Source: Paenibacillus doosanensis (lineage in GTDB: Bacteria; Bacillota; Bacilli; Paenibacillales; NBRC-103111). From it: a DNA stretch of 64,000 nt. The notes beneath the pieces are model-generated. The model saw only the letters and a program-made list of their open reading frames with translations. It had not been told where the DNA came from and made no database searches. Of the stretch, positions 18,187 through 26,780 are shown in pieces. A program made the position numbers and the translations under genes. The DNA is taken from contig NZ_JANYUY010000022.1 in the NCBI RefSeq assembly GCF_025060755.1, positions 48,577-112,576 on the forward strand. Reading direction: 5' to 3'. How positions within the stretch are numbered: the first letter of the stretch is position 1; every line of letters begins with the position of its first letter.

Positions 18187-18757
18187 TCAACTGTTCCTCC
18201 TGTTTGGCCAGCTGAATAATCAAGCTCACTTCGCCTTTGTTCATTCCCATCTTCTTAGCTATATAATCGCTCGATTTGCCCTGATCATACATGCTAAACA
18301 GCTCGGAATACCGCTTTTTGATGTTCATTCCCTGCGAAGCCTGCGGTTCTTCAACGGCTGCCGCCGCTTCCCCCGACGGTTGCGGGAATGCCGCCGCGTT
18401 CTGCAGCACGGACTGCTGCCATTCCGTTATCCGCTCCAGCTTCTTCTGCAGCTCCTCATTTGCCAGGCTGAGCCTTGCGATCTCCTGGCCGGTATGCACA
18501 GATTGCTTCTCCAGCATGTCGATTTTGGAAGCCAGCTTCGCGGACTGGGCGTCATATTCTCTTGTCGTCTCCGCCAGCTGACGGATGAGCGCTTCATTCT
18601 GTTCCTCCAGCTCCGCGGCGAAATGCTCCATCGTCTCTTCGATTTCGCCTATCGTCGGGCCTTGCAATTCCTTGGAGCCGTTTGTTCTAGGCATAATTTT
18701 GGCGTAAACGATAATAATTAAGCCTATCAAAACGATGTACACCCAGGGTTGATTCAA
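18173..18757 (-). CDS. swrB: SwrB/YlxL-like protein (DUF6115 type)
   Basis: N-terminal membrane segment (WVYIVLIGLIIIVYA), a long coiled coil (about 35-115), a low-complexity Pro/Ala linker, and a C-terminal helix-turn-helix-like end (SELFSMYDQGKSSDYIAKKM followed by GEVSLIIQLAKQ). This layout and its place just before rpsB match B. subtilis SwrB, which promotes maturation of the flagellar basal body and export gate. The start is uncertain: a GTG at 18766 is open, but AAGGTG fits the TTG at 18757 better. The homology is inferred from architecture and synteny. Confidence 0.75.
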   Translation of the reverse strand: MNQPWVYIVLIGLIIIVYAKIMPRTNGSKELQGPTIGEIEETMEHFAAELEEQNEALIRQLAETTREYDAQSAKLASKIDMLEKQSVHTGQEIARLSLANEELQKKLERITEWQQSVLQNAAAFPQPSGEAAAAVEEPQASQGMNIKKRYSELFSMYDQGKSSDYIAKKMGMNKGEVSLIIQLAKQEEQLNVQK

Positions 18758-18796
18758 ACGATTCACCTTATTTCTGCTAGATGTCTGATGCCTCTG

Positions 18797-19117
18797 TTAG
18801 AGGGAAAGATCGATATGCTTGCCTTTAAAAGGGTGCTCGCCGCGTTCCGCAGACGGTCCGGCCTCCGCCGCGCTCCGTTTCCCCGCATGTTTCCCGCCTG
18901 ATCCGCCCTGCTTATCTCTAGGCTTATCCTTTACGGAAGCATGATGAATCTGCTCGCTGACCCCCGTCGTCTGCCGCTCTTTCTCCGCCTGCTTAACCGC
19001 TTCCGCCGCCAACATCGTCTGGTCCTGCTGCGGCTTATGATTCATATGATGCTGCCGTGCTCCCGCTTCGTCATTTTTATGCAGCGCAATCTGCAGTTCA
19101 ACCGGTCTGAGGCTCAT
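18797..19117 (-). CDS. conserved hypothetical protein of the flagellar operon
   Basis: Protein of 106 residues, very hydrophilic, no membrane segment. It begins MSLRPVELQIALHKNDEAG and then becomes Gln/Lys/His-rich and probably disordered; the last residues (HPFKGKHIDLSL) return to a more ordered composition. I recognise no domain. AGGAGGGG lies upstream of the ATG at 19117, so it is a real gene. Sitting between fapA and swrB, a motility-related role is likely but unproven. Confidence 0.7.
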   Translation of the reverse strand: MSLRPVELQIALHKNDEAGARQHHMNHKPQQDQTMLAAEAVKQAEKERQTTGVSEQIHHASVKDKPRDKQGGSGGKHAGKRSAAEAGPSAERGEHPFKGKHIDLSL

Positions 19118-19152
19118 TCCGTCCCCTCCTAAGCTAGGATAAAACGCTTCCG

Positions 19153-20559
19153 TTACGCGATCGGGAACATCGCTATATCCCCGTTGGCAAGCTGAAACTT
19201 AACATGGGAAACCGAATCCTTAATAAATTTGGTATACCGCCCGATGACGATTTTGGCGCCTCCATATATAGTAGAAACGACTTCCACCGTCGCTTTGTCC
19301 GAGTCTTCAAGCGACTTCTCGATCTCAAGAATGCGCTCTCTCATCTGAGACTGCTCCTCGGTAATTTGCTTCTTCGTATGGTTCAGCTTAATGCGCATCG
19401 CCATCTTATCGGGTGCTAGCTGTCCGGCGGCCGCCATCTGGTCGAGCAGCACAAGCGCTTTGCCCGTCTTGTCCAAATTCTCGTTAACCGCTCTGAGCTG
19501 GCTTCTGAGCTGCCCCAGCTCGTTGCGCAGCTCCGGCAAGACGCCGACCTCGATCACGGTTGCGGTGGACATTGAGTTGCCGATCGTTCTTGCCGTGACC
19601 TGTTCTCCGGCTTGAATCGTGCCCCCGACAATCAGCCCCTTCGTCCCTTTGCATACTACGCTTTTGGCCGCGCGGACGTTGGAATGCATAATGCTTAGCG
19701 TAACGAGCACTTCGTCCGCAATGACCGTCGCATCCTGGATAAACGAGCTTTTCACCCGGTTGCCGGCCCGGATCACTCCTTTGTTATGCCCCAGAATGCC
19801 GGCGCTGATCTCTATCGAGCCTTCCGCTTCGAGATCCGCCCCGTCGACGCTTCCGGTAATGCGGATATCTCCGGACGCCTTGATTTTAAATCCGCTAAGC
19901 ACATTTCCCCGAATGACGACGGAGCCGACAAAATCGATATTCCCGATATTATAATCGACATCTCCGTTGACCTCGAAAATAGGGAACACGTTGATTTTGC
20001 CGCGGTCCGTCTTGCAGATCATGCCGTCGATCGCCGCATAGAGCGCTTTCTGCTCGGGATCGGTAACGACATTTTTCCCGACCTTCATTCGCGCTTCCTT
20101 CCCGTCCTTAGCCGTCAGCGACTCCCCTGTCACCGCTCTGCCCTGAATCCCCTGCGTAGGCGGAATCCGTTCGGCAAGCAGCTGGCCCTTGCGCACATTG
20201 TTGTTCGACGTAATTTCGCGGAAATCGACTTTGCCGCTTTCCAGCTCCACAGGCTTTTTGGCGTCGTCCGTTAATTCATACGTCATGCGGATAAATCCGT
20301 CTTTGCCGTGCAGCGGCGGGGTCCCTTGCGCTATTAACGTTTTCCCGCGAAAGAAGGACTTAGGATCGCTTGCGACCCGACTCAGGATTTCGCGGTCAAT
20401 TCCATGGGAAATCTTATAAGAGCTCAGCACCTCTTCCAGCTCTGCAAGAGAGACGGAAAGCCCTTCTTCGCTGTTTTTAAATTGCAGAAACGCCTGCAGC
20501 TTATCATCCGATAAAGTAATCTCGACATAATAACTTAAAGGCATCACAGCTTCACTCAT
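19153..20559 (-). CDS. fapA: FapA family (DUF342) flagellar assembly protein A
   Basis: DUF342 protein of about 468 residues. The N-terminal domain (about 1-150) leads into a right-handed beta-helix-like section with repeated short Gly-containing turns: VNGDVDYNIGNIDFVGSVVI, GNVLSGFKIKASGDI, GSVDGADLEAEGSI, GGTIQAGEQVTARTIG. A coiled coil (about 365-430) follows and a short beta C-terminal part. I chose the ATG at 20559 behind GGGGGGA over a GTG four codons earlier. It lies just after sigD. Related proteins occur in many flagellar loci and in Vibrio influence glucose-linked flagellation; the Firmicutes role is not settled. Confidence 0.88.
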   Translation of the reverse strand: MSEAVMPLSYYVEITLSDDKLQAFLQFKNSEEGLSVSLAELEEVLSSYKISHGIDREILSRVASDPKSFFRGKTLIAQGTPPLHGKDGFIRMTYELTDDAKKPVELESGKVDFREITSNNNVRKGQLLAERIPPTQGIQGRAVTGESLTAKDGKEARMKVGKNVVTDPEQKALYAAIDGMICKTDRGKINVFPIFEVNGDVDYNIGNIDFVGSVVIRGNVLSGFKIKASGDIRITGSVDGADLEAEGSIEISAGILGHNKGVIRAGNRVKSSFIQDATVIADEVLVTLSIMHSNVRAAKSVVCKGTKGLIVGGTIQAGEQVTARTIGNSMSTATVIEVGVLPELRNELGQLRSQLRAVNENLDKTGKALVLLDQMAAAGQLAPDKMAMRIKLNHTKKQITEEQSQMRERILEIEKSLEDSDKATVEVVSTIYGGAKIVIGRYTKFIKDSVSHVKFQLANGDIAMFPIA

Positions 20560-20580
20560 TATTCCCCCCACTTTCTTCCA

Positions 20581-21366
20581 TTAGGATTCTTGAAATAACT
20601 GTGTTTTAAAGCGGCCGAGCGAACCGCGCAGACGAAGAATCGCTTTGGAATGAAGCTGGGAGATTCGCGACGGCGACAAGTTCATGACTTCCGCAATTTC
20701 ACTCAAAGATAACTCTTCGTAATAAAACAGGGACACGACCGTTCTTTCTTTCTCCGTCAGCCTTTCAATCGCCTTGGATAACGTCTCCTTCAAATAAAAC
20801 TCATTCACTTTATATTCAGGATTCTTAGCCTTCTCGTCAACCAACAATGAAAGCCTCGTTTCCGAATCTTCCTCCCGAATCGGATCGTCAATGGAACAAA
20901 CGGTCGTTACCGCAATCTCCTGAACCATTTGTTGAAACTCGGCTTCGCTGACCTGCAGATAAGCGCTAATTTCGGAATCGGTTACCGAACGCAAATACTG
21001 CTGCTCCAGCTTCTGATAAGCCTCTTCAATTTTTTTCGACTTTTCCCTAACCGAACGGGGCACCCAATCACCCTGACGCAGCCCGTCGATGATAGCTCCG
21101 CGAATTCGCCAAGAAGCATAGGTTTCGAATTGAAGCCCTCTCTTATAATCAAATTTCTCAATGGCATCGATTAATCCCATAATGCCGTAGCTGGACAAAT
21201 CATCCTTGGATACATTTTTGGGCAGCCCGACGGACAGACGGTTGGAAACATATTCCACGAGAGGGAGGTAGCTCTCGATGAGAGACTGTTTGGCTTCAAG
21301 CAGGCCAAATTCCTTCCATTGCCTCCACCTATCGATATTCGGTAAATGTGCGTTTTTTTGAATCAT
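20581..21366 (-). CDS. sigD: flagellar sigma factor SigD (FliA/WhiG family)
   Basis: Alternative sigma-28 factor for late flagellar, chemotaxis and autolysin genes. Region 2 shows LPLVEYVSNRLSVGLPKNV, then DDLSSYGIMGLIDAIEKFD, FETYASWRIRGAIIDGLRQ and DWVPRSVREK. Region 4 shows LTEKERTVVSLFYYEELSLS followed by EIAEVMNLSPSRISQLHSKA. The 261-residue length fits the family. It follows a small membrane gene and cheD, and precedes fapA. The matching anti-sigma FlgM is not in this window. Confidence 0.97.
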   Translation of the reverse strand: MIQKNAHLPNIDRWRQWKEFGLLEAKQSLIESYLPLVEYVSNRLSVGLPKNVSKDDLSSYGIMGLIDAIEKFDYKRGLQFETYASWRIRGAIIDGLRQGDWVPRSVREKSKKIEEAYQKLEQQYLRSVTDSEISAYLQVSEAEFQQMVQEIAVTTVCSIDDPIREEDSETRLSLLVDEKAKNPEYKVNEFYLKETLSKAIERLTEKERTVVSLFYYEELSLSEIAEVMNLSPSRISQLHSKAILRLRGSLGRFKTQLFQES

Positions 21367-21384
21367 AACCGGTTGTCACCACCC

Positions 21385-21813
21385 TTATTCTTCCGTCATG
21401 CGACGTACCGCTTGCGCCATCTCTCCGGGTTCTGCGTTGTTCATCCTGCTCGACAGCTTAGGCGGATTCAGCGGCTCGAAGCTTGAATCGCCGGCAGAGG
21501 CATTGGATTCCGGGGAGCCCTTTAGCATTTGATGCAGCGACGCTTCTTCGTCCGGGGTCGTTAAGTCCAGCGCCGTCCCTTTGCCTTCTTCCTCGGAGGC
21601 GTGCGGCGCGGATTCCGCCGAGGCCAGCTGATTGAAGCCGGCCACCGTTCCAAGGACCCACCGGAACAAAAACACGATGGCAAACACAATAATGAAGCTG
21701 TATACGCTTCGGATGAAACTGGTCAACCAAATATTATGTACAATGGAGCAGCCGAACGTGATTACAAGCGAGATGAGGCCAATTATGAAATTCCATCTAA
21801 TGGTTCCTATCAT
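21385..21813 (-). CDS. uncharacterised membrane protein between cheD and sigD
   Basis: Protein of 142 residues with two closely spaced hydrophobic segments (about 7-25 and 32-57), then a soluble acidic, Ser/Pro-rich tail rich in Glu and Gln. No family recognised. It is 3 bases from the cheD stop, so it is part of the operon. B. subtilis has no gene at this position. An adaptor or localisation factor at the membrane is conceivable, but nothing in the sequence shows it. Confidence 0.7.
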   Translation of the reverse strand: MIGTIRWNFIIGLISLVITFGCSIVHNIWLTSFIRSVYSFIIVFAIVFLFRWVLGTVAGFNQLASAESAPHASEEEGKGTALDLTTPDEEASLHQMLKGSPESNASAGDSSFEPLNPPKLSSRMNNAEPGEMAQAVRRMTEE

Positions 21814-21816
21814 AAG

Positions 21817-22311
21817 CTACAGTTCTTTCACTCCTTGCTGAACGCTTCTTATCACAAGGACTCCCGTTACGCAATCAAATTCGATCGTTCTGCCGTAATT
21901 GCCGCCCGTATCCTCGGCCTTCAGAGGAATCGCATAGCGTTTCAGCATCTCTTTGCACGATTCGACGTTGCGGGGTCCGATTCGCATCGTATCGGAGCTG
22001 CCGCCGAAGGCGAACATTTGCGCGCCTCCCGCCATTTTTGCTTCCATCCGGCCTATGACCGCGCCTAGCTCTTCCATCTTGCGGATCATATCGGGAAGGG
22101 CCGTATCCGCATATTTGGCGATATTCAGCTTCCCTTCCCGAGCGATCTCCGAAGTCGGCAGCATGACATGCGCCATTCCCGCCACTTTGGCTCTGGCATC
22201 ATAGAGTGTAAGTCCAACGCAAGATCCCAATCCCGTCGTCTTGAGCACACCGGTCAAGTGAGTTACATTCAAATCGGCCATGCCCACTTTGATGTAGTTG
22301 TCCTGGATCAT
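21817..22311 (-). CDS. cheD: chemoreceptor glutamine deamidase CheD
   Basis: Deamidates specific glutamines in chemoreceptors and interacts with CheC. The catalytic Cys lies in TTGLGSCVGLTLYDARAKV near residue 31, and the His in AGMAHVMLPTSE near 48. AQMFAFGGSSDTMRIGPRN follows, typical of the family. 164 residues is standard. ATG at 22311 overlaps the cheC stop by 4 bases, so the two interacting proteins are translationally coupled. Confidence 0.97.
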   Translation of the reverse strand: MIQDNYIKVGMADLNVTHLTGVLKTTGLGSCVGLTLYDARAKVAGMAHVMLPTSEIAREGKLNIAKYADTALPDMIRKMEELGAVIGRMEAKMAGGAQMFAFGGSSDTMRIGPRNVESCKEMLKRYAIPLKAEDTGGNYGRTIEFDCVTGVLVIRSVQQGVKEL

Positions 22312-22928
22312 AGCGTATCGACTCCCAGGGCTTTAAAAATTTTGTCGAACGATTCCGGGTCGGGAATAAGGAAGAAATGGCCTTTCACCTCTTCGCTGCC
22401 GTCGAGAAATTTCGTATCGATCAGCAACGCGTGATCTCCCATTTGACCGAATTGGATAAGACCGAAGCTTAAAATCGCGCCGGCCATATCAATAGCCAAA
22501 GCCGGTACGGTCGGCGTCATCGACAACTGCGTAAAGTCGGCAAGCGAAGACAAATACGATCCCGCCAAAATGTTGCCGATCTCGCTCAGAGCAGAAAGTT
22601 CCATATCTGTATAATTTTCGTCATGAGTCGCCACAATTCCTACCAGACTGCGCAGCAATTTTTTGGCCGACTCCAAAGTCATAATAAAGAACAGATTGCC
22701 CGGAGTCTCTCCCTCGACCCGAAGGAAGATGGCGATGACGACTTCCTCGGCACCGCCAACGCTGTCGGCAATTTCTTCAAATGCGACGATTCTGACTTTG
22801 GGAACGAGCATATCGACCGGTTTGTCGAGCAGCTTCGACAATGCGGTGGCTGCATGCCCCGCTCCTATATTTCCGACTTCCTTCAACACATCCATTTGAA
22901 ATTCGGCCAACCGATTGAATAATTCCAC
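22308..22928 (-). CDS. cheC: CheY-P phosphatase CheC
   Basis: CheC dephosphorylates CheY-P, stimulated by CheD. Two phosphatase-type helices are present: DVLKEVGNIGAGHAATALSK and ELSALSEIGNILAGSYLSSL, each with the E-x-x-N pattern. 206 residues, as in Bacillus. The start is a GTG at 22928 behind GAGGAG. It follows cheW by 5 bases. Confidence 0.97.
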   Translation of the reverse strand: MELFNRLAEFQMDVLKEVGNIGAGHAATALSKLLDKPVDMLVPKVRIVAFEEIADSVGGAEEVVIAIFLRVEGETPGNLFFIMTLESAKKLLRSLVGIVATHDENYTDMELSALSEIGNILAGSYLSSLADFTQLSMTPTVPALAIDMAGAILSFGLIQFGQMGDHALLIDTKFLDGSEEVKGHFFLIPDPESFDKIFKALGVDTL

Positions 22929-22933
22929 TTAGG

Positions 22934-23395
22934 TTACTCCTCTAGGTTTTCTAATTGGATGATTTCATTCTTATTTAAGACTTCTTCCAAATTAAGCAGG
23001 ATGAGCAGCCTGGTGTCGTTCACCTTGGCGATGCCGCGCAGGTATTTGGCCTTGATGCCTCCTACGATTTCCGGCGGATCGTCGATGTTATCGGTATCTA
23101 CGTCGATTACGTCGTTAGCCGAATCGACGATCAAGCCGACCTCGATATCTTTGACGGATACGATAATAATGCGGGTACTGTCGGTATATTCGCTTTCTTG
23201 AAAGCCGAAACGGCCGCGCAGATCGATAACCGGCGTTACGACGCCGCGCAGATTGATGACGCCTTTAACAAAATCCGGCGTTTTCGGCACGCGCGTCATC
23301 GGCTGCATGCGCTCAATCGTGCGTACCTGCTCTACTTCGACCCCGTATTCTTCCTCAGCCAGTGCAAAAACGATGACTTTGATTTCCTCTCCCAT
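22934..23395 (-). CDS. cheW: chemotaxis scaffold protein CheW
   Basis: Couples CheA to chemoreceptors. A single CheW domain fills the 153 residues: VIVFALAEEEYGVEVEQVRT, then TPDFVKGVINLRGVVTPVID, LRGRFGFQESEYTDSTRIII and GLIVDSANDVIDVDTDNID. The C-terminus (LLILLNLEEVLNKNE) is typical. ATG at 23395 with GGGAGG upstream. It lies between cheA and cheC in the usual order. Confidence 0.98.
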   Translation of the reverse strand: MGEEIKVIVFALAEEEYGVEVEQVRTIERMQPMTRVPKTPDFVKGVINLRGVVTPVIDLRGRFGFQESEYTDSTRIIIVSVKDIEVGLIVDSANDVIDVDTDNIDDPPEIVGGIKAKYLRGIAKVNDTRLLILLNLEEVLNKNEIIQLENLEE

Positions 23396-23449
23396 ATTCC
23401 GCGCCTCCCTTAAAATGATAAAACCGTATGTATAACGCAGTAACCCGCG

Positions 23450-25525
23450 TTATTTGATTAGAGCATTGGTATCGATAATCAGCGCCACTTGCCCGTCGCC
23501 CAATATGGTGGCTCCGGATATCGCGAACAAATTGGTCAAATATTTGCCGAGCGACTTCAAGACGATCTCCTGCTGGCCGATAAACTCGTCTACGACCAGA
23601 GCCGCGAGCTTCTCTCCTTTGCGGATCACAACGATCTGCGTATCTCCTGCCGCGCTCTCCCCGGTGTTCGGCACATCGAACAGTTTATCGAGCGGTACGA
23701 GCGGAATCATGCTGTTGCGATAATCGATCATCTTATTGCCGTGTACGACCCGGATTTGCTCCGGCTTGATCGCCACCGTTTCCACGATGGAAGATAGCGG
23801 GATAGCGTATTTCTCGCTGCTCATCCGTACCAGCATCGCCGATATGATCGAGAGCGTAAGCGGCAGCTGAACGGAAAATTTCGAACCTCTGCCCCATTTG
23901 GACTCGACTTGCACGGTTCCGCCAAGACTTTCGATCTTCGTTTTGACGACGTCGAGTCCGACGCCCCGGCCGGAGATATCCGATATTTTATCCGCCGTAC
24001 TGAAGCCGGAAGCGAACAGGAGCATATATACTTCCTCGTCGGTCATTCTGGCTGCCTGATCCTGCCCGACGACGCCGTTCTTCACGGCGATGCCGAGCAC
24101 TTTCTCGCGATTGATACCGCGCCCGTCATCTTCGATCTCGATGAACACATGGTTGCCGCTATGATACGCTCGCAAGTTAATCGTTCCCGTCTCGGACTTG
24201 CCTGCGGCAATTCGGTCGGCCACCGGCTCGACTCCATGGTCGACGGAGTTTCTGAGCAGATGAACGAGCGGGTCGCCGATTTCGTCGATAACCGTGCGGT
24301 CCAGCTCCGTGTCCGCGCCGGTGATGATCAAATCGACCTTTTTATCGAGTGTTTTGGCCACATCCCTAATCATTCTCGGGAATCGGTTAAATACGGTATC
24401 GATCGGAACCATCCGCAGCTTCAGCACGATGTTTTGCAAATCGCTGCTGACGCGGGTCATATGCTCCACGGTTTCCGTCAAATCGCTGCGCTTCACTTCG
24501 CTCGCCAGCTGCTCCAGCCGTACTCTGTCGATCAACAGCTCGCTGAACAGGTTCATAAGCGTATCCAAACGTTCAATATCGACGCGAATCGTACGGTTGG
24601 CTACGGGAGCGCCGCCTCCGGCCGCCGGCTTTTTAGTCCCGGCCGACTGCGCAGGAGCGGAGCCCGAAGCCTTCGGCACTTCCGCTGCAGGCGCCGCGGG
24701 AGCTTCGGCAACCGCCGCCGCCACCTCCGCCTGCGCCGCTTGTACGGGCGAATTCATCAGCTCGTCGAGCTTGGCTTGATCAAGCGGAGTAACCGTCGCC
24801 TTTTCAATCTCGGATACGCTCGACACCTGCTTCTCCAAGGTTTCCCTGTCCGCATGAGAGATGAAGAACACCGAGAAGCTGTCGTCGAAACGCTCTTGTT
24901 CGATATCTTCTACGGACGGAGCGGACTTGATCACTTCCCCGTGCTGCTCCAATACGTTGAATACCATATAAGCTCTGGCCGCTTTCAGAACGCAATCTTT
25001 GCGAATGGTGACCTCGATCAGACAAACGGACAGGCCCGCTTCAATCGACTGCTGAATAATCGAGAGCTGAAATTCATCCAGCAGCGGTTCCTGCTGCTTT
25101 TCCTGCTTGCTTGCTGCCGCCGTAGAAGCTCCGCCCTTCAAATAGTCGCCGCTGACGATCGATTTCAATGCGGCAACAATCTCCGAAACGTCCAGCTTGC
25201 CTGTGCCGCCTTGGATAATGTCTTCCACCATCGCTTCCAGCGCGTCGAGGCTTTTGAAAATCCAGTCAAAAATGAACGAGTCCATCTTCAGCTTATGATT
25301 GCGCACCAGATCGAGCACATTTTCCATTTCGTGGGTCAAGGAAGCCAGATCTTCAAACCCCATCGTCGCCGACATCCCTTTAAGCGTATGGGCCGAACGG
25401 AAAATATTATGGACGATACTGACATCCTCCGGACTTGCTTCCAAGCTGAGCAAATTGTCGTTCATCGCCTGCAGATGTTCCTTGGATTCGTCAATAAACA
25501 TCGATAAGTATTGATTCAATTCCAT
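23450..25525 (-). CDS. cheA: chemotaxis histidine kinase CheA
   Basis: Central kinase that phosphorylates CheY and CheB. The Hpt domain carries the phosphorylated His in FRSAHTLKGMSATMGFEDL (His46 with the chosen start). The P2 CheY-binding part (about 150-255) is followed by an Ala/Pro-rich linker, the P3 dimerisation helices, and the ATPase domain (HLLRNSVDHGVEP, IEIEDDGRGINREKV, ISGRGVGLDVVKTKIESLGG). A CheW-like P5 domain ends the protein. I chose ATG at 25525 because GGAGG lies 9 bases upstream; a GTG two codons earlier is too close to it. Confidence 0.98.
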   Translation of the reverse strand: MELNQYLSMFIDESKEHLQAMNDNLLSLEASPEDVSIVHNIFRSAHTLKGMSATMGFEDLASLTHEMENVLDLVRNHKLKMDSFIFDWIFKSLDALEAMVEDIIQGGTGKLDVSEIVAALKSIVSGDYLKGGASTAAASKQEKQQEPLLDEFQLSIIQQSIEAGLSVCLIEVTIRKDCVLKAARAYMVFNVLEQHGEVIKSAPSVEDIEQERFDDSFSVFFISHADRETLEKQVSSVSEIEKATVTPLDQAKLDELMNSPVQAAQAEVAAAVAEAPAAPAAEVPKASGSAPAQSAGTKKPAAGGGAPVANRTIRVDIERLDTLMNLFSELLIDRVRLEQLASEVKRSDLTETVEHMTRVSSDLQNIVLKLRMVPIDTVFNRFPRMIRDVAKTLDKKVDLIITGADTELDRTVIDEIGDPLVHLLRNSVDHGVEPVADRIAAGKSETGTINLRAYHSGNHVFIEIEDDGRGINREKVLGIAVKNGVVGQDQAARMTDEEVYMLLFASGFSTADKISDISGRGVGLDVVKTKIESLGGTVQVESKWGRGSKFSVQLPLTLSIISAMLVRMSSEKYAIPLSSIVETVAIKPEQIRVVHGNKMIDYRNSMIPLVPLDKLFDVPNTGESAAGDTQIVVIRKGEKLAALVVDEFIGQQEIVLKSLGKYLTNLFAISGATILGDGQVALIIDTNALIK

Positions 25526-25584
25526 AACCACGCACCTCCGTCAATGTAATCCAACCCTATATGTACACCCATGTACCTTTGAGC

Positions 25585-26736
25585 TTAAGTGACTACCGCT
25601 CGGGTTAACTGATGGGCAATTTCCTGTTGCGGCAGTATATGCGTAACGCACTGCAGCTCGACGGCAGCGCGCGGCATTCCGTAAACGATGCAGGTTTCTT
25701 CCGACTCGGCAATGGTGGTTACGGCTCCCGCTTTTTTTAGTGCAAGCATTCCTTTGGCCCCGTCCGCTCCCATACCGGTCATCAGAACGATATGCCGTTT
25801 GAGCTCCTTCAAAGGCAGCAGCGATTCAAACAGCACGTCCACGGAAGGACGGTGCCCGTTTCGCGGGTCTTCCTTGCTTAAGTAAATCCGGTACGCCCCG
25901 GGGCCGCTCCGAGCAATCATCATATGGTAACCGCCCGGAGCCACGTAAGCCGAACCGTTCTGCAAAATCATTCCGTCCTCCGCTTCCATAACATGCAGCT
26001 CGGATACGGAATCGAGCCGCTGCGCGAGCGACTTGGTAAAATTCGGAGGCATATGCTGAACGATAACGACCGGCGCCGGAAAATGAGCGGGAATGGCCGA
26101 GATCACCTGATGCAGCGCCCGCGGCCCTCCCGTTGAAGTCCCGATCGCCACAAGCTGCGTTACCTGAGCCGATGCCGATGATGCGGCCAAGGGTACGGTC
26201 GGAGCGGCAGGCACAACCTTTGGAGGCGCTGGCTTTTCCGTGAACGGCGGCTTCGGCTTCCACGGCGCGTTCTCCGTTGCCTTGGGCTTATTCAGCAGCC
26301 TTGTCCGCAGCGGATTGGCCGAAAATTTACTTACATTCGTTGTAACGGCCATATGAAGCTTCTCCAGCAGCGCCGTCTTGACCTTATGCAGATCGAGCGA
26401 AATCGAGCCCGAAGGTTTCCCTACGAAATCGACGGCTCCCCGCTCCAGAGCGACGATTGTTTCTCTGGCCCCTTCCTGCGTCAGGCTGCTCAGCATGATG
26501 ACAGGAGTGGGATGCTCCGTCATAATGGCTTTGAGGGCGTCAAGCCCGTTCATTTCAGGCATTTCGATATCCATCGTGACCGCATTCGGCTTCAGCTTTT
26601 TGACCATCTCTACAGCTTCCCTGCCGTTTTTGGCCGTTGCCACCACCCGGAATTGAGGATCCTCCGCGATCAGATCGGAGATGATTTTTCTCATAAAAAT
26701 GGAATCATCGACAACGAGCACGTCATAGGTTCTCAT
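25585..26736 (-). CDS. cheB: chemotaxis response regulator methylesterase CheB
   Basis: Removes methyl groups from chemoreceptors when phosphorylated by CheA. The N-terminal receiver domain has VLVVDDSIFMRKIISDL, phospho-acceptor Asp56 in VTMDIEMPEMNGLDAL, and Lys in FVGKPSG. After a Pro/Lys-rich linker (about 145-190) comes the esterase domain with catalytic Ser in AIGTSTGGPRALHQVI, His in IVQHMPPNFTKSLAQRL and Asp in LMTGMGADGAKGMLALK. 383 residues. ATG at 26736 behind GGAGG. Confidence 0.98.
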   Translation of the reverse strand: MRTYDVLVVDDSIFMRKIISDLIAEDPQFRVVATAKNGREAVEMVKKLKPNAVTMDIEMPEMNGLDALKAIMTEHPTPVIMLSSLTQEGARETIVALERGAVDFVGKPSGSISLDLHKVKTALLEKLHMAVTTNVSKFSANPLRTRLLNKPKATENAPWKPKPPFTEKPAPPKVVPAAPTVPLAASSASAQVTQLVAIGTSTGGPRALHQVISAIPAHFPAPVVIVQHMPPNFTKSLAQRLDSVSELHVMEAEDGMILQNGSAYVAPGGYHMMIARSGPGAYRIYLSKEDPRNGHRPSVDVLFESLLPLKELKRHIVLMTGMGADGAKGMLALKKAGAVTTIAESEETCIVYGMPRAAVELQCVTHILPQQEIAHQLTRAVVT

Positions 26737-26780
26737 CTTTTCATTCCTCCAGGTTGTCTGATTTGTTGGTAAAGAGGATG

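Noticed and set aside
23909..25507. 532-codon plus-strand open frame
   Set aside because: Antisense shadow of cheA, which is complete and well conserved on the minus strand.
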